DNA of 16,658 bases, from NCBI GenBank assembly GCA_023257525.1, contig JALRCB010000014.1:1-16658 (forward strand), given 5' to 3'. Below are positions 8,201 to 16,463 of the stretch, piece by piece. Under the pieces are notes generated by a model. That model worked only from the letters and a program-made list of their open reading frames with translations, had not been told where the DNA came from and did not search any database. The position numbers were made by a program, and so were the translations under genes. Within the stretch, counting starts at the first letter, position 1; every line of letters begins with the position of its first letter. This stretch comes from Candidatus Nanopelagicales bacterium. GTDB lineage: Bacteria > Actinomycetota > Actinomycetes > S36-B12 > UBA5976.

Positions 8201-8823
8201 GAGACATGCTTGGCCTATACGTAAGCGACCATCCGCTATTTGGTGTTGAACATGTTTTGGCGATGAGTACATCTATGCCAATCTCTGGCGTTGCCGATGC
8301 CTCCGACGGAGCGGTAGTCACGCTCGGGGGACTAGTAAGCAGCGTTCAACTTAAAACCACGAAACGTTCCGGTGATCGCTGGGCTATTGTTGCGCTCGAA
8401 GATCTTGAAGGTGTCGTCGAAGTTATGGTGTGGCCAAATACGTTTACCAAGTTTGCAACGCTGCTAAATGATGACGCGATCTTGTTGATGAAAGTTCGAA
8501 TTGATAAACGTGATGATGAAGGCCCAAGAGTAGCTGCGCTGGAAGTTTCAGTTCCAGACATCAGCGCCGCTTACTCAGGTCCAGTAAACGTGTACATTCC
8601 GGAAACTCGCGTTAATGCGGCAGTAATGGATTCGTTGCGTCAGATTCTTAGTGCGCATCCAGGAACAACTGAAGTTCACTTAACTGTGGTGCAGACAGAT
8701 AAATTTGTTTCCGTTAAGACCGATGACAAATTACGAGTAGCGCCATCGCCTTCACTTTTCGCAGACTTAAAAGCTCTACTTGGCGCAGCTTGTTTAGAAG
8801 CGCCGGTTCTACAGACTAGTTAA
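5269..8823 (+). CDS. dnaE: DNA polymerase III alpha subunit with intact PHP domain
   Basis: Replicative DNA polymerase of 1184 residues, normal for actinobacterial DnaE1. The N-terminal PHP domain keeps all nine expected metal ligands: H10, H12, D19, H44, E69, H107, C157, D225 and H227, so it is probably a 3'-5' proofreading nuclease as shown for mycobacterial DnaE1. The polymerase aspartates are in PDIDIDFD (417-424; D418, D420) and MDFLGLR (D582). A beta-clamp motif QFDLF is at 941-945, and an OB fold (about 1020-1070, GGLVSSVQLKTTKRSGDRW) lies near the C-terminus. The start is GTG with AAAAGGAA about 8 bases upstream. Its stop overlaps the stop of the convergent ybaK gene. Confidence 0.97.
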   Translation: MSNDSFVHLHVHTEYSMLDGAARLGDLFSKAEELGMPAIAMTDHGNLYGAFEFWKKAQSTNVKPIIGIEGYFAPQGRALRAPFDFGTPAVDDTSLDGAGRGRYNYTHMTLWAENNVGLHNLFRLSSKASLEGYYYQPRFDAELLEKHGKGIIGTTGCPSGEVNRWLQAGNYDKALSTAATMREILGQDNYFVELMDHGLGIERRHREDLLKIAKNLNLKLVATNDLHYVYPEDARMHEVLLCIGTRSTMDDPKRFKFDAQDFYLKTAAEMREVWRELPDACDNTLLIAERCNINFVEGQDLLPSFAVPAGETENTWLVKEVEIGLNRRFNGNKIPKEHLERAKFELAVVEQMGFPGYFLVVADLCRHAREEGIRVGPGRGSAAGALIAWALGITELDPIKHGLLFERFLNPERISMPDIDIDFDERRRSEMIRYATHKYGEERVAQIITYASIKAKAAVKDSTRALGFPYALGEKITKAMPPGVMGKDIPLSGIFDPEHDRYGEAGEFRDLYDDDADVRAVVDTARGIEGLKRQPGVHAAGVILCKEELINVLPVWRRDQDGAVITQFDMGACESLGLLKMDFLGLRNLTVLDDTLLNIMSNRGETVVLEELGLDDPKTYELLARGDTLGVFQLDSGPIRSLLRSMNPDSFEDISAVLALYRPGPMGVNAHTDYADYKNKRKAQVPIHPELEKPLAAILGDTYGLIVYQEQVMAIAQEVAGYTLGQADLLRRAMGKKKKEILDKEYVPFEAGMKARGFSQVAIDKLWETLVPFSDYAFNKAHSAGYGLVSYWTAYLKANYPAEYMAALLTSVKDDKDKSAVYLNECRRMGIKVLPPDVNESDVDFTAIGTDIRFGLAAVRNVGVNVVESLKVSRVTKGRFTSFGDFLAKVDVQVCNKRVIESLIKAGAFDSLGHTRRGLFAVHVESVDSVLDTKKAEAIGQFDLFGSSDDFSDDSIGGIDVNISLDEWDKKTLLAQERDMLGLYVSDHPLFGVEHVLAMSTSMPISGVADASDGAVVTLGGLVSSVQLKTTKRSGDRWAIVALEDLEGVVEVMVWPNTFTKFATLLNDDAILLMKVRIDKRDDEGPRVAALEVSVPDISAAYSGPVNVYIPETRVNAAVMDSLRQILSAHPGTTEVHLTVVQTDKFVSVKTDDKLRVAPSPSLFADLKALLGAACLEAPVLQTS

Positions 8824-9293
8824 GTCGCAATCTCAGCAAATATCGCTGAAAGTAAATCAGCTAAATCAGTTGGCGAAAGCTCAATGTCAAAGCCACGTCG
8901 GCCACCACTAACCAGAATTGTTTCGAATTGTTTTGCAGACTCGTCAATGACGGTTGTGAGAAGGCGCTTTTGACCCAACGGGCTAATGCCGCCGACAACG
9001 TATCCCGTTAGCCGTGCCGCTTGCGTTGGGTCTGCCATAGACGCGCGCTTGGCGCCCAGACTTCGCGACAGTGATTTCAGGCTCACCTGTTGGTTAACGG
9101 GAACAATCGCCACTGCGAAATTTTCATCTACATTGGCAACCAAGGTTTTGAACACTCGATTTGGATCTACTCCAAGTTTTTCAGCAGCCTCAAGCCCAAA
9201 AGACGTGGAATTGGGATCATGTGAGTACTCATGTTCCTTGAATTTAATCCCAGCTGACTTGAGCAATTTAGTCGCTGGAGTACCTGTGGCCAT
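8820..9293 (-). CDS. ybaK: Cys-tRNA(Pro) deacylase, YbaK family
   Basis: 157 residues, the usual size for a free-standing YbaK. This trans-editing enzyme hydrolyses cysteine wrongly attached to tRNA-Pro by prolyl-tRNA synthetase. Visible family features are the N-terminal ATKLLKSAGI..EHEY segment, RVFKTL with the conserved lysine K49, VVGGISPLG (99-107) and SGGRRG near the end. The ATG at 9293 has no ribosome site but has a TAnnnT box 8 bases upstream, suggesting a leaderless mRNA. It converges on dnaE with a 4-base overlap that includes both stop codons. Confidence 0.9.
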   Translation of the reverse strand: MATGTPATKLLKSAGIKFKEHEYSHDPNSTSFGLEAAEKLGVDPNRVFKTLVANVDENFAVAIVPVNQQVSLKSLSRSLGAKRASMADPTQAARLTGYVVGGISPLGQKRLLTTVIDESAKQFETILVSGGRRGFDIELSPTDLADLLSAIFAEIAT

Positions 9294-9301
9294 AGCAACA
9301 A

Positions 9302-9307
9302 ATCCTA
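9302..9307 (-). promoter_or_regulatory. Candidate -10 box for leaderless ybaK
   Basis: On the minus strand TAGGAT is followed by 8 bases and then the ybaK ATG at 9293. That places the transcript start at or next to the start codon. It occupies the place where a -35 for hisD would lie, so the two promoters overlap. Confidence 0.45.
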
Positions 9308-9324
9308 TGCCCAGAAAATCAAGT

Positions 9325-9330
9325 TAAACT
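9325..9330 (+). promoter_or_regulatory. Candidate -10 box for the leaderless his operon
   Basis: TAAACT fits TAnnnT, and the ATG at 9337 begins exactly 7 bases after its end, the spacing expected when transcription starts on the A of the start codon. There is no Shine-Dalgarno sequence. No good -35 is seen at 9302-9307 (ATCCTA). No leader peptide rich in His codons can fit. Confidence 0.5.
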
Positions 9331-9336
9331 GTGACT

Positions 9337-10641
9337 ATGTTGGCAACTTTAGACTTACGTGGCGGATCCAGAAAGGCTTCGGATCTGCGAAATCTAGTGC
9401 CACGCGCCAAGTTCGACCTTGATTCAGTGGTTGAGCAAGTGCGTCCAATTATTGAAGATGTTCGAGAGCGCGGAGTTGCCGCAGTCCAAGACTGGTCGGA
9501 AAAATTCGACGGCGTTCGGGCGCCACAGATCCGTGTGCCGCAAGAAGTTATTGATAAGTCGCTGGCAGAACTTGATCCGAAAATTAGAGCAGCACTAGAA
9601 GACGCAATCTCGCGCGTGCGACTGGTTCATGAACACCAACGTCGAAGTGATACCACTGTCACAGTTGCCCCGGGTGGCACGGTCTCTGAGCGCTGGCTTC
9701 CAGTTCAGCGCGTTGGCCTTTATGTTCCTGGGGGAAACTATGTTTACCCAAGCAGTGTGATTATGAATGTTGTGCCGGCGCAGATTGCTGGAGTTCAGTC
9801 ACTTGTTGTTTGCTCGCCACCTCAAAAAGATTTTGGAGGATGGCCACACCCAACAATTTTGGCAGCTTGCGCTTTACTTGGTGTGACTGAAGTTTATGCC
9901 GCAGGTGGATCCCAAGCGATTGCGTTGCTGGCTTATGGCGCAACTGATGTTGAGATTGAGCCGGTGTATCTAGTTACTGGTCCAGGCAACATGTATGTAA
10001 CCGCTGCAAAGCGAATGCTTAAAGGTCTAATTGGAATTGACTCCGAAGCTGGTCCAACTGAAATTGCGATCTTGGCAGATGACTCAGCGAATCCAGATTT
10101 TGTTGCGGCAGATTTAATCAGCCAAGCTGAACACGACGAAGTAGCAGCGTCGGTTCTAGTCACGGATAGCGAAGAGTTGATCAAAAATGTTCGTGCCAGC
10201 CTAGAACGTTTAGTTCCACTGACTATGAACAAAGATCGAATCCGGATTGCACTTACTGGTCAACAAAGCGCATTCGTGTTAGTTGACAACCTTGATCACG
10301 GCCTAAAGGTTGTAGATGCTTACGCAGCTGAACATCTGGAAATTCATACTCGCAATGCTTCTGAGGTTGCCAGGCGAGTAAACAACGCAGGCGCTATTTT
10401 TGTTGGTGACTGGTCGCCAGTATCACTCGGGGACTACGCAGCTGGGTCGAATCACGTTTTACCAACTGGTGGCTGCGCTTGTCACTCATCTGGACTTTCG
10501 GTTCAGTCTTTCTTGCGTGGTGTTCACTATGTCGAGTACAACGAAACTGCACTCAGTGACATAGCCCAGACTGTGATCACACTTGCAAACTCGGAAGGCT
10601 TACCGGGTCACGCTGCAGCGGTTGAAATTCGTTCGAAATGA
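9337..10641 (+). CDS. hisD: Histidinol dehydrogenase
   Basis: Catalyses the last two oxidations of histidine synthesis, histidinol to histidine, with NAD and zinc. The product is 434 residues from the ATG at 9337. Family motifs in order are [48 protein letters not shown] (the zinc/active-site Glu-His region) and AEHLEIHT. I chose the ATG over the in-frame GTG at 9331 because the -10 box places the transcript start at 9337, which would exclude the GTG. First gene of the his operon; its stop overlaps the hisC ATG (ATGA). Confidence 0.95.
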   Translation: MLATLDLRGGSRKASDLRNLVPRAKFDLDSVVEQVRPIIEDVRERGVAAVQDWSEKFDGVRAPQIRVPQEVIDKSLAELDPKIRAALEDAISRVRLVHEHQRRSDTTVTVAPGGTVSERWLPVQRVGLYVPGGNYVYPSSVIMNVVPAQIAGVQSLVVCSPPQKDFGGWPHPTILAACALLGVTEVYAAGGSQAIALLAYGATDVEIEPVYLVTGPGNMYVTAAKRMLKGLIGIDSEAGPTEIAILADDSANPDFVAADLISQAEHDEVAASVLVTDSEELIKNVRASLERLVPLTMNKDRIRIALTGQQSAFVLVDNLDHGLKVVDAYAAEHLEIHTRNASEVARRVNNAGAIFVGDWSPVSLGDYAAGSNHVLPTGGCACHSSGLSVQSFLRGVHYVEYNETALSDIAQTVITLANSEGLPGHAAAVEIRSK

Positions 10642-11729
10642 CTCAGTTACCAATTCGCAAAGACTTGGTTGGCAAATCACCCTATGGTGCGCCACAAATT
10701 GCCGTGCCAGTTCGCTTGAACACCAATGAAAATCCATTTGGACCATCACCTGAACTAGTTGCGGAATTGGCAAAAGCAATTTCAGAGATTGGCCCGAAGC
10801 TAAATCGATATCCAGATCGCGATGCCAATGCATTGCGCGCTGACTTGGCAAAATACTTGAACGCAGAGAGCCAAGTGAGTTTGGCTGCCGAAAATATTTG
10901 GCCAGCTAATGGTTCAAATGAAGTAATGCAGCAGCTACTTCAACTATTTGGGGGACCAGATAAGTCTTTGGTTGCTTTCGATCCCACGTATTCAATGTAT
11001 GAAGATTATTGCCGGAACACGTTTACTAAGTATTTGAGTGTGGCGAGAAATGAAGATTTCACGATCGATAAATCTGTTTTGGATAGTGCGCTAGCTCTTC
11101 AGCCAGACATCATCGTTCTAACTTCACCTAACAATCCAACTGGCACCATCATTGATATGTCGGACATTGATTACTTGCTGGCAAACTTTGCTGGGGTACT
11201 AGTAATCGATGAGGCTTATGCTGAATTCAGACCAGCCGGCACACCTTCTGCCGTGTCTCGGTTGGCAAAGAATCCACGCTTAGTTGTAGTGCGCACTATG
11301 AGTAAGGCATTTTCTTACGCCGGAGCCCGAGTTGGATATGCCGCAGCAAGTCCTGAAATAGTCCAAGCCATTCAATTGGTTCGCCTGCCTTATCATCTGT
11401 CAACAGTTACTCAGGCAGTTGCCCGAGTTGCCCTGCAATTTAGTGATGAGTTGCAAGGCCAGGTGACCTTACTTCGCAGAGAACGAGATGACCTGGAGTC
11501 CTGGCTTAAGGACCAAGGCTTTGAAGTGGCTCCAAGTGGGGCAAACTTCCTACTCTTTGGAGCATTTGGAGATCGCAACGAGGTATGGGAACAATTGGTT
11601 GAGCACGGTGTATTAATTCGTCAGACTGGCCCGAGTGGCTGGTTAAGAGTCAGTATTGGAACTCCGGAAGAAAACCAAGCTTTCAAGACCGCATTACTTC
11701 AAGTAACTAATCGAACTAACGGAAAGTAA
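10638..11729 (+). CDS. hisC: Histidinol-phosphate aminotransferase
   Basis: PLP-dependent fold-type I aminotransferase, 363 residues. It moves the amino group from glutamate to imidazole-acetol phosphate. Motifs are [12 protein letters not shown] (28-38), SPNNPTGT (163-170), VIDEAYAEF (189-197, D191 binds the PLP nitrogen), and [13 protein letters not shown] with the Schiff-base lysine K223 and R231. The ATG overlaps the hisD stop by four bases. The enzyme may also accept aromatic substrates, as some actinobacterial relatives do, but HisC is the best call given the operon. Confidence 0.95.
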   Translation: MTQLPIRKDLVGKSPYGAPQIAVPVRLNTNENPFGPSPELVAELAKAISEIGPKLNRYPDRDANALRADLAKYLNAESQVSLAAENIWPANGSNEVMQQLLQLFGGPDKSLVAFDPTYSMYEDYCRNTFTKYLSVARNEDFTIDKSVLDSALALQPDIIVLTSPNNPTGTIIDMSDIDYLLANFAGVLVIDEAYAEFRPAGTPSAVSRLAKNPRLVVVRTMSKAFSYAGARVGYAAASPEIVQAIQLVRLPYHLSTVTQAVARVALQFSDELQGQVTLLRRERDDLESWLKDQGFEVAPSGANFLLFGAFGDRNEVWEQLVEHGVLIRQTGPSGWLRVSIGTPEENQAFKTALLQVTNRTNGK

Positions 11730-11733
11730 TCTG

Positions 11734-12321
11734 ATGGCACGCACCGCACGCATTGAACGTAGTACTAAGGAAAGTTCAGTCCTTGTTGAACTCAACCTCG
11801 ACGGCACTGGACAGATTGACATTGAAACCGGCGTGCCGTTTTTTGATCATATGCTTTCTCAGTTGGGACGTCACGGCGGATTCGATCTAAAGGTAGTAAC
11901 TAAGGGCGATGTAGACGTGGACTCACATCACACCGTAGAAGACACTTCATTGGCTGTGGGCGAAGCAATTCGCACTGCACTAGGGGACAAAGTTGGTATT
12001 CGTCGATTCGGCGATGCATATGTCCCACTAGATGAAACCGCTTGCCATGCAGCAGTAGATCTTTCTGGTCGTCCCTACCTAGTTCATGAACAGCCAGAGA
12101 TAGTCGAGTTAATCGGAACCTTTGATACAACTTTGATTCGTCATATTTGGGAATCGATTGTTGCAACAGCGCAGATTTGCATTCACATTCGAATTCTGAG
12201 CGGCCGCAATGCACATCACGTAAGTGAAGCGCAATTCAAGGCAGTTGCGCGCGCACTTCGGGATGCAGTTGCGATTGATCCACGAGTCCTAGATGTTCCG
12301 TCAACAAAGGGAAGTCTCTAA
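11734..12321 (+). CDS. hisB: Imidazoleglycerol-phosphate dehydratase
   Basis: Stand-alone dehydratase of 195 residues, without the phosphatase domain fused in enterobacterial HisB. The manganese-binding motifs are DSHHTVED (63-70) and AHHVSEAQFKA (160-170). GVPFFDHMLSQLGRHGGFDL and RRFGDAYVPLDETACHAAVDLSGRP are also typical. GGAAAG (11721-11726) lies 7 bases before the ATG, at the end of hisC. Histidinol phosphatase must be encoded elsewhere. Confidence 0.97.
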   Translation: MARTARIERSTKESSVLVELNLDGTGQIDIETGVPFFDHMLSQLGRHGGFDLKVVTKGDVDVDSHHTVEDTSLAVGEAIRTALGDKVGIRRFGDAYVPLDETACHAAVDLSGRPYLVHEQPEIVELIGTFDTTLIRHIWESIVATAQICIHIRILSGRNAHHVSEAQFKAVARALRDAVAIDPRVLDVPSTKGSL

Positions 12322-12324
12322 CTC

Positions 12325-12960
12325 GTGACTTCTGTTGTCATTCTTGACTACGGATCAGGAAATGTAAGGTCGGCACAACGCGCTGTTGAAACAACGGGCG
12401 CAAAAGTTTCGATTTCTGCCGACTTCGATGAGGCCTTAGAAGCCGATGCGTTATTGGTGCCAGGTGTCGGCGCCTTTGCAGCTTGCGTACAAGGAATCAA
12501 AAATATTCGTGGTGAACAAATAATTGGTCGACGTTTGGCTGGCGGACGACCAGTTTTAGGAATTTGTGTTGGCATGCAAGTTCTGTTTGAACGAAGCACA
12601 GAACATTCCGGTGACACTTTCTTTGAAGGTTTAAACGAATGGCCTGGCACAGTCGATAAATTAAACGCACCGATTCTTCCCCACATGGGTTGGAATAACG
12701 TGGCTGCTGCAGCCGGATCACAAATGTTTAATGGAATTACGGATGAGCGCTTCTATTTTGTTCATTCTTATGCAGCTCGAAATTGGGAACTGGATCCACA
12801 TGAAATGCTGGCTGCTCCCAAAGTTAGTTGGGCTAACCACGGTGACGATTTTGTTGCTGCGGTTGAAAATGGTCCGCTTTGGGCTACCCAGTTTCATCCT
12901 GAAAAATCTGGCGAAGCTGGTCTGACATTATTGGCAAACTGGATAGCAGCGATCAAATGA
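12325..12960 (+). CDS. hisH: Imidazole glycerol phosphate synthase, glutaminase subunit
   Basis: 211 residues, class I glutamine amidotransferase. It supplies ammonia to HisF to make imidazole glycerol phosphate and AICAR. The nucleophile is C81 in GICVGMQ, with H191 and E193 in [15 protein letters not shown] (45-51) is the oxyanion strand. The start is GTG at 12325, giving [10 protein letters not shown], the usual family N-terminus; it lies 3 bases after the hisB stop, with AAAGGGAAG in the end of hisB as a distant ribosome site. The partner hisF lies two genes downstream. Confidence 0.96.
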   Translation: MTSVVILDYGSGNVRSAQRAVETTGAKVSISADFDEALEADALLVPGVGAFAACVQGIKNIRGEQIIGRRLAGGRPVLGICVGMQVLFERSTEHSGDTFFEGLNEWPGTVDKLNAPILPHMGWNNVAAAAGSQMFNGITDERFYFVHSYAARNWELDPHEMLAAPKVSWANHGDDFVAAVENGPLWATQFHPEKSGEAGLTLLANWIAAIK

Positions 12961-12988
12961 ACTTGATAACCCACAATCGGAGCGCGAA

Positions 12989-13720
12989 ATGACATCCCTA
13001 ATTTTGTTACCTGCTGTTGACGTTGCTGATGGCTTAGCCGTGCGCCTGGTTCAAGGTGAGGCAGATAGCGCAACATCATTTGGTGATCCATTAGCTGCTG
13101 CCCTTGATTGGCAGGCAAGTGGTGCGCAATGGATCCATTTAGTGGATCTTGATGCTGCTTTCGGTCGAGGTGAAAACCGAAAACTGTTAGCAGAAGTTGT
13201 TGGCAAACTCGATGTAAATGTTGAACTCTCTGGTGGCATTCGAGACGATGAATCACTGCGAGCCGCGCTTGCTACTGGCTGTCGCCGCGTGAACTTGGGA
13301 ACTGCTGCACTGGAAGATCCAGAGTGGACTGCACGAGTCATTGGTGAATTTGGCGATCGGATCGCTGTTGGTCTTGATGTTCGCGGCACAGTACTTGCTG
13401 CCCGGGGCTGGACCAAAGAAGGCGGCGACATTTGGGAAACGCTTGAACGCCTGGAATCAGATGGTTGTCAAAGATATGTCGTTACAGATGTAACCAAAGA
13501 TGGAACTTTGCGCGGACCTAACGTTGATTTGCTTAAGCAGATGTGTGAACGAACTGACATGCCGGTGATTGCAAGTGGCGGAATCGCAACTCTTGATGAC
13601 TTGATTGAACTTAGAGCGCTAACCGACATTGGTGTTGAAGGCGCAATTGTTGGCAAGGCACTTTATGCGCGCGCTTTCACCCTCGAAGAAGCAATCGAAG
13701 TTTCAGGACCGCAGGTTTAA
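12989..13720 (+). CDS. priA: Bifunctional HisA/TrpF isomerase PriA
   Basis: 243-residue half-barrel isomerase. Acid/base residues are D11 (PAVDVADG) and D171 (TDVTKDGTL). The segment [18 protein letters not shown] carries R139 and W141, matching the Arg and Trp that let actinobacterial PriA also bind phosphoribosylanthranilate; [14 protein letters not shown] is the PriA form of the loop. It should therefore catalyse both the ProFAR isomerisation of histidine synthesis and the TrpF step of tryptophan synthesis. CGGAG (12978-12982) is 6 bases before the ATG. The 28-base gap after hisH is the largest inside the hisD-hisF block. If the organism has trpF elsewhere the gene could be a single-function hisA. 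Confidence 0.9.
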   Translation: MTSLILLPAVDVADGLAVRLVQGEADSATSFGDPLAAALDWQASGAQWIHLVDLDAAFGRGENRKLLAEVVGKLDVNVELSGGIRDDESLRAALATGCRRVNLGTAALEDPEWTARVIGEFGDRIAVGLDVRGTVLAARGWTKEGGDIWETLERLESDGCQRYVVTDVTKDGTLRGPNVDLLKQMCERTDMPVIASGGIATLDDLIELRALTDIGVEGAIVGKALYARAFTLEEAIEVSGPQV

Positions 13721-13723
13721 CCA

Positions 13724-14485
13724 ATGAGTGTTGCAGTTCGAGTCATTCCTTGCCTTGATGTCGATGCTGGTCGAGTTGTCAAAGGCGTTAACTTTGAGAA
13801 TCTAAATGATGCCGGCGACCCCGTTGAACTAGCTCGCAGATATGGAAACTCTGGGGCGGATGAATTAGTTTTTCTTGACATCACCGCATCAAGTTCGAAT
13901 CGCGAAACTACTTACGAAATGATTCGTAAATCAGCGGATGAACTTTTCATTCCACTGACAGTTGGCGGTGGCGTAAGAAGCACATCAGATGTTGATCAAC
14001 TTCTGCGGGCGGGCGCGGACAAAGTTGGAATCAATACTGCAGGTATTGCTAATCCAGAATTGATTTCGGATTCGGCTAAACGTTTTGGCGATCAGTGCAT
14101 CGTTATTTCAGTTGATGTGCGGCGTAGTCCAGATTCTCCAAGTGGATTTGAAGCCACAACTCACGGCGGCAGAAACAGCAGTGGGCGGGATGCTTTGGAG
14201 TGGATTGTTGAGGCTGCTGAACGCGGGGCAGGCGAGGTGCTCCTAAATTCTATGGATGCCGATGGCACTAAGAACGGTTATGACTTAGAACTAATCTCAG
14301 CAGTCCGTGCCGCAGTAGAGATTCCGGTGATTGCCAGCGGTGGGGCTGGAAAGCTTTCGGACTTTGCACCTGCAGTTAAAGCCGGCGCAAATGCGGTACT
14401 AGCCGCGAGCGTTTTTCACTTCGATGAGCTCACAATTGCGCAAGTAAAGGACGAACTTGCTCGCAGTGGGCAAGAAGTTCGCTAA
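13724..14485 (+). CDS. hisF: Imidazole glycerol phosphate synthase, cyclase subunit
   Basis: 253-residue half-barrel cyclase that uses ammonia channelled from HisH. The catalytic aspartates are D12 ([13 protein letters not shown]) and D131 (VISVDVRR). The phosphate-binding loops are GGGVRS (81-86) and ASGGAGK (204-210), with [13 protein letters not shown] (175-187) also typical. It follows priA by 3 bases with a weak AGG about 8 bases upstream of the ATG. Last gene before the 80-base gap that precedes hisI. Confidence 0.97.
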   Translation: MSVAVRVIPCLDVDAGRVVKGVNFENLNDAGDPVELARRYGNSGADELVFLDITASSSNRETTYEMIRKSADELFIPLTVGGGVRSTSDVDQLLRAGADKVGINTAGIANPELISDSAKRFGDQCIVISVDVRRSPDSPSGFEATTHGGRNSSGRDALEWIVEAAERGAGEVLLNSMDADGTKNGYDLELISAVRAAVEIPVIASGGAGKLSDFAPAVKAGANAVLAASVFHFDELTIAQVKDELARSGQEVR

Positions 14486-14511
14486 TCCAGTTCAACCTGC
14501 CAAATAACGGT

Positions 14512-14555
14512 AGGCATGACTTGCCTGATTTCGACTACTTTGTTTAATCAAGGCA
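14512..14555. repeat. Inverted AGGCA/TGCCT repeats upstream of hisI
   Basis: AGGCA (14512-14516) is complementary to TGCCT (14522-14526). The longer TGCCTGATT (14522-14530) is complementary to AATCAAGGCA (14546-14555) with one bulged A. The middle arm is shared, so the two hairpins exclude each other. The longer dyad encloses the candidate -35 of hisI. This could be an operator or an RNA switch; there is no T-run terminator. Confidence 0.45.
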
Positions 14556-14559
14556 GAAT
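14531..14559 (+). promoter_or_regulatory. Candidate promoter for leaderless hisI-trpE
   Basis: TCGACT (14531-14536, four of six bases as in TTGACA), 17 bases, then CAGAAT (14554-14559, four of six as in TATAAT). The ATG of hisI begins 7 bases after the -10 end, the same spacing as at hisD. No good ribosome site precedes hisI, which supports a transcript starting at the ATG. It lies in the 80-base gap after hisF, the longest inside the cluster. Confidence 0.4.
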
Positions 14560-14565
14560 AGAGAC

Positions 14566-14913
14566 ATGGAGAGCTCGCCGTTCGTTGAAACCTTAGTTTT
14601 CAATGACCAAGGATTGATTCCGGTGGTAGTTCAACAAGTCGATACCAGAGAAGTGCTTATGGTGGCGTGGATGAATTCCGACACTGTTAAGCAAACTCTG
14701 GAAACCGGAAAGGCTACTTACTGGAGCCGTAGTCGTTCTGAAGTTTGGGTAAAGGGTGAAACTTCTGGAAATCACCAACGAGTCATCTCGCTGGCAAAAG
14801 ATTGTGACAGCGACACCTTGCTATTAACCGTTGATCAATCCGGAGCAGCTTGCCACACCGGCAATCACACTTGTTTTGATGATTCCGTTACGCATCCAGA
14901 GGTAAGTGGATGA
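14566..14913 (+). CDS. hisI: Phosphoribosyl-AMP cyclohydrolase
   Basis: 115 residues, a stand-alone cyclohydrolase without the HisE domain found fused in enterobacteria. It opens the adenine ring of phosphoribosyl-AMP in the third step of histidine synthesis. Motifs are EVLMVAWMN (29-37), [21 protein letters not shown] (split around 51-71), DCDSD (79-83, metal ligands plus a zinc cysteine) and [10 protein letters not shown] (C96 and C103 as the other zinc ligands). It overlaps trpE by ATGA, joining the two pathways in one transcript. HisE must be elsewhere. Confidence 0.96.
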   Translation: MESSPFVETLVFNDQGLIPVVVQQVDTREVLMVAWMNSDTVKQTLETGKATYWSRSRSEVWVKGETSGNHQRVISLAKDCDSDTLLLTVDQSGAACHTGNHTCFDDSVTHPEVSG

Positions 14914-16463
14914 CCACTCCCAATCTCGAATCATTTCGACAGTTGGCGCAAAATCGACGCGTCATCCCGGTGTTTAGAAAACTGTTGGCCGATGGCGAAA
15001 CTGCGCTGGGTCTTTATCGAAAACTTGCAGACGAACGCGCCGGAACATTCTTACTTGAATCAGCTGAACACGGAAGATCTTGGTCGCGCTATTCATTCGT
15101 AGGAGTGGCAAGTTCGGCAATGCTTTCGGAGCGAGATGGCCAGGCGCTTTGGTCTGGAAAAGTTCCGCAAGGCGTGCCAGCAACTGGTGATCCCATTTCT
15201 GCTTTGCGAGAAACCCTAGATGTGCTTTTCACGCCTGGCGTTAACGAAGGCATTACTAATGAAGAATTACCACCACTAACCGGCGGAGTAGTTGGCTACT
15301 TGGGTTATGACATCGTTCGACGCCTAGAAAAACTACCAAATGAAACTGAAGATGTTTTGGGCTTACCTGAGTTAGCGATGCTAGTTGCAACGGACTTGGC
15401 AGTCTTGGATCACAAAGATGGCACAGTCACACTCATCGCTAATGCAATCAACTACGACAACTCTGATGAGCGTGTGGATGAAGCCTGGCTTGATGCGGAA
15501 AAACGACTCGATGCAATGGAAGCAGCGTTAGGTAGTCAAGCACCGTCAAGTGCATCAAGTTTTGATCGAACTGCTAAGGCAGAGTTCACGCGCGAAACTA
15601 CCGGAACCGAATATCAAGAATCAGTCAGAGTTGCACAGGACCGGATTCGTGCTGGCGATGCATTTCAAATTGTGCTGAGTCAGAGATTTGCAACTAAGTG
15701 CCAGGCTTCAGCCCTTGATGTGTATCGAGTGTTACGTGCTACCAATCCGAGTCCATATATGTTCCTGTTTAGAATTCCTGAGTTAACTGGTCCTGGCCAA
15801 GAACTCGGCACCAAAGTCGCATTTGATGTTGTTGGATCAAGTCCAGAAGCCTTAGTGACACTTCGTAACGGTGAAGCGATGCTACATCCAATTGCCGGAA
15901 CTAGACCTCGCGGCGAAACTCCGCAAATTGATGATTCCAATGCTGCAGATTTACTCGCTGACAAAAAAGAGCGTGCTGAGCATTTGATGTTGGTTGACCT
16001 TGGCAGAAATGATTTAGGTCGAGTATGTCTACCTGGGTCGGTCGAAGTTACTGACTTTATGAGCATTGAGAAATACAGTCACGTAATGCACATCGTCTCA
16101 ACCGTAATTGGAAAGATCGATCCTGAGGTTAGCGCTTTTGATTTGGTTGCTGCTACATTCCCAGCCGGAACACTCTCTGGCGCCCCAAAACCAATGGCTA
16201 TGACAATCATTGAAGAACTAGAGAAATCAAAGCGCGGAGTTTATGGCGGTTGCGTTGGGTATTTCGATTTTGCTGGAAACATTGATACTGCAATTGCGAT
16301 TCGCTCAACCGTCATAAAGAACTCGGTGGCGTATGTGCAAGCCGGAGCTGGAGTAGTGGCTGATTCCGTTCCAGAAAGTGAAGATGCTGAATGCCAAGCA
16401 AAAGCGATGGCAGTTTTAAATGCTGTGGCAGTTGCAAATTCCTTAATGAGTAACTCCGCATGA
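14910..16463 (+). CDS. trpE: Anthranilate synthase component I
   Basis: 517 residues, normal for actinobacterial TrpE. It makes anthranilate from chorismate with ammonia from the glutaminase TrpG, the first committed step to tryptophan. LLES (48-51) is the tryptophan feedback-binding motif, so allosteric control is expected. The chorismate-binding domain shows [11 protein letters not shown] (250-260), [10 protein letters not shown] (326-335), [12 protein letters not shown] (361-372) and [15 protein letters not shown] (417-431). PABA synthase PabB is less likely, given LLES, the length and the Trp-operon neighbour. AGAGG (14898-14902) is 7 bases before the ATG, which overlaps the hisI stop. 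Its stop overlaps the next ATG. Confidence 0.95.
   Translation: MTTPNLESFRQLAQNRRVIPVFRKLLADGETALGLYRKLADERAGTFLLESAEHGRSWSRYSFVGVASSAMLSERDGQALWSGKVPQGVPATGDPISALRETLDVLFTPGVNEGITNEELPPLTGGVVGYLGYDIVRRLEKLPNETEDVLGLPELAMLVATDLAVLDHKDGTVTLIANAINYDNSDERVDEAWLDAEKRLDAMEAALGSQAPSSASSFDRTAKAEFTRETTGTEYQESVRVAQDRIRAGDAFQIVLSQRFATKCQASALDVYRVLRATNPSPYMFLFRIPELTGPGQELGTKVAFDVVGSSPEALVTLRNGEAMLHPIAGTRPRGETPQIDDSNAADLLADKKERAEHLMLVDLGRNDLGRVCLPGSVEVTDFMSIEKYSHVMHIVSTVIGKIDPEVSAFDLVAATFPAGTLSGAPKPMAMTIIEELEKSKRGVYGGCVGYFDFAGNIDTAIAIRSTVIKNSVAYVQAGAGVVADSVPESEDAECQAKAMAVLNAVAVANSLMSNSA

Noticed and set aside
9294..9336. His leader-peptide attenuator before hisD
   Set aside because: There is too little space, no run of His codons, and no terminator hairpin; the region looks like a leaderless promoter.
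9331..9336. GTG at 9331 as the hisD start
   Set aside because: It would lie upstream of the transcript start predicted by the TAAACT box; the ATG at 9337 has the better spacing. The choice changes only two residues.
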